Below are positions 4,110-7,418 of a stretch of DNA of 7,418 bases, in pieces. The DNA lies in NCBI GenBank assembly GCA_012800475.1, contig JAAZJF010000114.1:1-7418 (forward strand), in the 5' to 3' direction. The translations under genes and the position numbers were made by a program. This DNA comes from Gammaproteobacteria bacterium. Its GTDB lineage: Bacteria; Pseudomonadota; Gammaproteobacteria; Pseudomonadales; Pseudomonadaceae. The notes beneath the pieces were generated by a model. It saw nothing but the letters and a program-made list of their open reading frames with translations. It was not told the DNA's origin and searched no databases. Each line of letters starts with the position of its first letter. The first letter of the stretch is position 1.

Positions 4110-6224
4110 TTACAAAGGCTTACCCTCAATTGCTGCAGATGAAGCGGGCGAAAGTGCATCCTCATCACCAATCTCACCTTGCCCCACCAAGTCATCATCA
4201 TGCTCAGCCATATTCCACGGCAGAATGCCCGGCGAAATATGCAAGAAGTGCAGGTATTTTTCAAACTGATCCAAAATATCCGTAATGATATCTTGCTCAT
4301 CATAACCGTACACATCATAAGCCTGACCACCACGACGCAAGAACACCTCTGCACGGTAGTAATGATCATCACTATTACCGGTCGTTTCTGGGAAGCTAAA
4401 ATCTGGCATCGCATAGGAGCGCAAACGGATTTCATAAATGAACTCCAGCTTACCCTCTTGAAACACTTGGAACTGCGCGCGTAGGTTCTGCTCATCAAAG
4501 TTCACCTCAGCAACCCAACCCTTAGCTTCAAGCTCCTGCTCAACCTTCTCCATACCTTGGATACCCGTGGTGCGGATAAACTTCTCCACATCCTCACAGT
4601 GCGGGAAATCAACCAAGTTGGCTAAGCGCTTTTTCCAAAAACCTGGGCCTGATTTATAACCACCTGGAGTCGACTGCATATTCTGCGTCAGGCTCATCTC
4701 TTGGTGCCCTTCAATAATCAGCGCGCGCCACATCCCAACCATGGCAATCAACATAATGATGGCAAAAGGTAAGGCGCTGACAATACTGGCCGTTTGTAAT
4801 GCACCCAAACCACCGGCTAATAACAACGCAGAAGCCACAAACCCTTGCATCGACGCCCAAAACACCCGCTGCCACACCGGCGTATTGGCCACGCCGCCTG
4901 ACGCCAGTGAGTCAATCACGATGGAGCCTGAGTCAGAGGAAGTGACAAAGAAGGTGATAATCAAAAATATCGTCAAGAACGAGACGATCTGCGTAAAGGG
5001 CAACAACTCAAACAGCTTAAATAAGGCTACTGCATGGTCATTCTGTACTTGCTGAATCAGCGCATCATAACCATCCACCATAATCAGGTGCAGCGCCGTA
5101 TCACCAAACACCGAGAACCATAAAAAGGTAAAGATCGTTGGCACCAACATCACACCCACAACAAACTGGCGAATGGTACGGCCACGGCTAATTTTGGCGA
5201 TAAACAGACCCACAAACGGCGCCCAAGCAATGGTCCAGCCGAAGATAAACAGCGTCCAGTTACCAATCCAGTCGCTGGAGGTATAGGCCTGCAAGCTAAA
5301 GGTGCGCTCAACAATATTACTCAGGTAGCTACCGGTGTTTTCCATAAAGGTATTTAAAATAAATACCGTTGGACCGACCGCAAACACAAACACCATCAGC
5401 GAAACCGCTAAAGCGATATTGAGCATGGACAGGCGTTTAACACCTTTATCCATTCCCGCCACCACAGACAAGGTAGCCAGACAGGTAATAGCGACAATGG
5501 CAATAATTTGCACGGTGGTATTCACCGGTATCGCAGGCCATAGATAATTAAGCCCCGCATTAATTTGCGCCACCGATAACCCCAACGACGTGGCAATACC
5601 AAACATGGTGCCTAAAATTGCAAAGGTATCCACCGCATGACCCATAGGGCCATAAATTTTATCGCCAATCAGTGGGTATAAGGTGGAGCGCATCGACAGC
5701 GGCAAACCGTGTCGAAACGCAAAGTACGCCATCGACAAGCCGACTAAGCCGTAAATCGCCCAAATATGAAAACCCCAGTGGAAGAAGGCAATCTGCATCG
5801 CCTGCTTGGCCGCATCAACCGTTAAGGCAGGCCCTGAAGGGGGCGAGGCATAGTGTAAAACCGGCTCAGCCACACCAAAAAACAGCAAGGCAATACCGTA
5901 ACCGGCGGAGAACAGCATCGCGAACCATGCAAAAAAGCTGTATTCCGGCTGGGCATGGTCAGGCCCCAGCTTAATATTCCCCCAGCTACTAAAAGCCACA
6001 GAAACAATAAAAACTAAGAAAATGGCCACAACCAGCATATAAAACCAGCCAAAAGTGGTGGTGATATAGGCCAAGATATCAGCAAACAGAACCCCTGCTC
6101 TTTCAGGGTTACTCATGGTGCCAATCACCATCAGTACGATCACTAAGACTGCGGGGACAAATACAGGAAGAAGAATAGTGGAAACTTTGGACGACTTATC
6201 TGTTGTCGTTTTGTCTGAGGTCAT
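4110..6224 (-). CDS. betT: BCCT-family choline/betaine-type transporter, BetT-like
   Basis: This 704-residue inner-membrane carrier is of the betaine/choline/carnitine transporter family, probably importing choline (or a related trimethylammonium compound) for osmoprotection or as nutrient. Twelve hydrophobic segments fill about residues 15-510. Family marks are GYGIALLFFGVAEPV (about 108-122), HWGFHIWAIYGL (149-160, helix 4 aromatic cluster), NWTLFIFGWTIAWAPFVG (322-339, helix 8) with ISRGR following, and TSSDSGS in a later helix. About 190 cytoplasmic residues follow, including IITDILDQFEKYLHFLHI, which closely resembles the end of E. coli BetT (677 residues); that region senses osmolarity in BetT-type carriers. 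An extra acidic tail (AEHDDDLVGQGEIGDEDA) extends beyond that point. The start at 6224 is chosen over 6251 because of an excellent Shine-Dalgarno site. No betI, betA or betB genes are nearby. The exact substrate and coupling ion are inferred. Confidence 0.92.
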   Translation of the reverse strand: MTSDKTTTDKSSKVSTILLPVFVPAVLVIVLMVIGTMSNPERAGVLFADILAYITTTFGWFYMLVVAIFLVFIVSVAFSSWGNIKLGPDHAQPEYSFFAWFAMLFSAGYGIALLFFGVAEPVLHYASPPSGPALTVDAAKQAMQIAFFHWGFHIWAIYGLVGLSMAYFAFRHGLPLSMRSTLYPLIGDKIYGPMGHAVDTFAILGTMFGIATSLGLSVAQINAGLNYLWPAIPVNTTVQIIAIVAITCLATLSVVAGMDKGVKRLSMLNIALAVSLMVFVFAVGPTVFILNTFMENTGSYLSNIVERTFSLQAYTSSDWIGNWTLFIFGWTIAWAPFVGLFIAKISRGRTIRQFVVGVMLVPTIFTFLWFSVFGDTALHLIMVDGYDALIQQVQNDHAVALFKLFELLPFTQIVSFLTIFLIITFFVTSSDSGSIVIDSLASGGVANTPVWQRVFWASMQGFVASALLLAGGLGALQTASIVSALPFAIIMLIAMVGMWRALIIEGHQEMSLTQNMQSTPGGYKSGPGFWKKRLANLVDFPHCEDVEKFIRTTGIQGMEKVEQELEAKGWVAEVNFDEQNLRAQFQVFQEGKLEFIYEIRLRSYAMPDFSFPETTGNSDDHYYRAEVFLRRGGQAYDVYGYDEQDIITDILDQFEKYLHFLHISPGILPWNMAEHDDDLVGQGEIGDEDALSPASSAAIEGKPL

Positions 6225-6232
6225 AGTAGGAA

Positions 6233-6238
6233 CTCCTT
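6233..6238 (-). promoter_or_regulatory. Ribosome binding site that decides the betT start
   Basis: AAGGAG on the minus strand is 8 nt from the ATG at 6224. The upstream in-frame ATG at 6251 would place this site inside the gene and has no comparable site before it. Confidence 0.8.
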
Positions 6239-6467
6239 TATCTATGCTCAATTTTCGGCGCCAATGTCAGTCAGCTTGAAACGTGTTTACCGTTAATTTG
6301 TACAAAAATGCACAGCAATTAATAGCGCACACGCACTTACAAAGTCGCTAACCTTGTCATAGTAAAAAGCAGGCTGCAATAATAAATGTCGTTGAATATC
6401 GAATAAGCGCAGGGAAAATGCAGGATTTTGCAGTGCATAATGCAAGAAAATAACAGGCAAAACAGCC

Positions 6468-6502
6468 CCTTCAACAGCACGCAAAAAGTGCACCATTGAA
6501 GG
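6468..6502. terminator. Hairpin after selO, possible weak terminator
   Basis: A 7-bp outer stem CCTTCAA / TTGAAGG (6468-6474 with 6496-6502) and an inner GCAC / GTGC stem enclose GCAAAAA, 22 nt past the selO stop. In the selO direction the tail GGGGCTGTTTTG is a poor U tract. The rest of the selO-betT gap (6239-6467) shows no gene or recognisable promoter. Confidence 0.35.
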
Positions 6503-6524
6503 TTATTTTATCGTGAAAAACGGC

Positions 6525-7418
6525 TCAAGAAGAACAGCTGATCGAGAGGTGTTTGCCCCACTGTGGCGGGCGTTCAGCGTAGTTTGCACAGCCTTCTTGC
6601 TCAGTAAAAGGATGGCTCAAAACTTGGTGTAATTTATGCAAAGACGCATCGTCGCCATCTTCCGCAGCTTCAATGGCAATTTGAATCAAATAATTGCGCA
6701 ACATATATAACGGGTTCACCGCATGCATCTGCGTTTGGCGTTGTTCTTGACTGCGTGAATCATGCGCATTGCGCGCCATAAACTCATCACTCCATTCATC
6801 AAAGGCAGCGCGATTAATAAACTCATCACGCAACTTTGCCAGCGCCTCAGCCACAGGTCTCTCGCCCAACTGACGGAAAAACAAGGTGTAATCAACAGCG
6901 CTATGATCCATTTGCGCCAGCAGTTTATCCACCAATAGAGCATCACCTGCCTGCTCATCTAATAGCCCTAAACGCGCACGCATAGCCTTTAAATAGGCTT
7001 GCTGCTGAATCGCTGCGTAACCATCCAAAACCTCTTGTAAGCGTGCAACAGGTACTTGCTTGGTTAAAGTTTCAGCAAAAGCAGTCAAATTCCAATAGCC
7101 CATCGCCACTTGCTGATTAAAAGCATAACGGCCATGGTTATCCGAGTGATTACAGATATGTGCCTGCTTAAAATCATCCAAAAAAGCATAAGGACCAAAA
7201 TCAAAGGTCAGCCCCAGAATCGACATATTGTCGGTATTCATCACCCCATGACAAAAGCCATAGGCCTGCCACAAAGCGATGGTCTCAGCTGTGCGCTGCA
7301 CCACTGCGCTGAGTAAGGCGAGCAGCGGCTCATCAGCGCTCAAACACTCGGGGTAAAGATCCTTGAGCACATGCGCTTGCAACTGCTCAAGCTCAGCGTG
7401 TTTTTGGTTGTAATAAAA
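6525..7418 (-). CDS. selO: Protein AMPylase SelO (YdiU/UPF0061 family), C-terminal part (5' end off window)
   Basis: SelO has a protein-kinase fold but binds ATP in flipped orientation and transfers AMP to Ser, Thr or Tyr of target proteins; in bacteria it is linked to oxidative-stress responses. The frame stays open to base 7418, so this is the last 297 residues of a protein usually near 480-490; the TTG at 7382 is internal. Counting from the edge, HGVMNTDNMS (57-66) holds the catalytic-loop residues, with the Asp as proton acceptor and Asn as metal ligand. DFGPYAFLDD (73-82) supplies the DFG metal ligand, and ICNHSDNHGRYAF follows. The end, PPQWGKHLSISCSS, is the conserved SelO terminus; its Cys (295) replaces selenocysteine of animal homologues and in E. 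coli pairs in a disulfide with the Cys of ICNHSD, which is also present here (89). It lies about 300 nt upstream of betT on the same strand, with no sign of coupling. Confidence 0.95.
   Translation of the reverse strand, partial: FYYNQKHAELEQLQAHVLKDLYPECLSADEPLLALLSAVVQRTAETIALWQAYGFCHGVMNTDNMSILGLTFDFGPYAFLDDFKQAHICNHSDNHGRYAFNQQVAMGYWNLTAFAETLTKQVPVARLQEVLDGYAAIQQQAYLKAMRARLGLLDEQAGDALLVDKLLAQMDHSAVDYTLFFRQLGERPVAEALAKLRDEFINRAAFDEWSDEFMARNAHDSRSQEQRQTQMHAVNPLYMLRNYLIQIAIEAAEDGDDASLHKLHQVLSHPFTEQEGCANYAERPPQWGKHLSISCSS

Noticed and set aside
5672..5974. 100-codon plus-strand frame and other frames within betT, copA and selO
   Set aside because: They are antisense or shifted shadows of strongly supported genes, with no independent domain or start signals.
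6252..6467. Promoter for betT
   Set aside because: Several AT-rich hexamers (for example TATTAA, TTGCTG on the minus strand) exist, but none forms a -35/-10 pair with acceptable match and 16-18 nt spacing.
6293..6496. 67-codon minus-strand open frame between selO and betT
   Set aside because: It has no good ribosome binding site and no recognisable domain, and it overlaps the hairpin after selO; it reads as chance.

Overview
This window looks like chromosomal DNA of a gammaproteobacterium, most likely a Pseudomonadaceae member of moderate G+C content. The evidence is the set of protein families (CopA/CueR, a DUF2782 small secreted protein, a long-tailed BetT-type BCCT carrier, SelO) and the residue-level style of those proteins. 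The genus cannot be fixed from sequence reading alone.

Layout. Positions 1-2603 (+ strand) form a compact copper-handling cluster: the C-terminal part of a Cu(I)-exporting P-type ATPase (copA, 5' end outside the window), the Cu(I)-sensing MerR-family regulator cueR, a 112-residue unrecognised signal-peptide protein rich in Cys and His, and a DUF411 periplasmic metal-associated protein. The junctions are tight (cueR starts within a few bases of the copA stop, and the next gene starts on the last base of the cueR stop), so the first three genes are probably co-transcribed and translationally coupled. A hairpin follows the DUF411 gene.

Positions 2725-3201 (- strand) encode a small flavodoxin-fold NAD(P)H-dependent oxidoreductase that converges on the copper cluster. 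A gene-free spacer of about 430 bp (3202-3634) separates it from a divergently oriented DUF2782 gene (3635-3922, +). The spacer is the most unusual part of the window. It is strongly A/C-rich on the + strand, has an 8-bp tandem repeat in more than five copies, and carries a GC-rich element of about 100 bp closed by an 18-position terminal stem, rich in GGA motifs and flanked by diverged direct repeats.

The DUF2782 gene ends at a strong, apparently bidirectional terminator that it probably shares with the convergent betT (4110-6224, -), a proton- or sodium-coupled choline/betaine-type carrier with a large cytoplasmic C-terminal domain. Upstream of betT, on the same strand, is the 3' part of selO (6525-7418, -), a pseudokinase-fold protein AMPylase whose N-terminus lies beyond the right edge.

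Functionally, the left third is copper export and sensing. The rest is a set of unrelated housekeeping or stress genes (redox, osmoprotection, protein AMPylation). No CRISPR array, insertion sequence, rRNA or tRNA gene was found. No convincing new defence or mobile system is visible; the best candidates for something undescribed are the structured spacer element and the 112-residue Cys/His protein in the copper operon.
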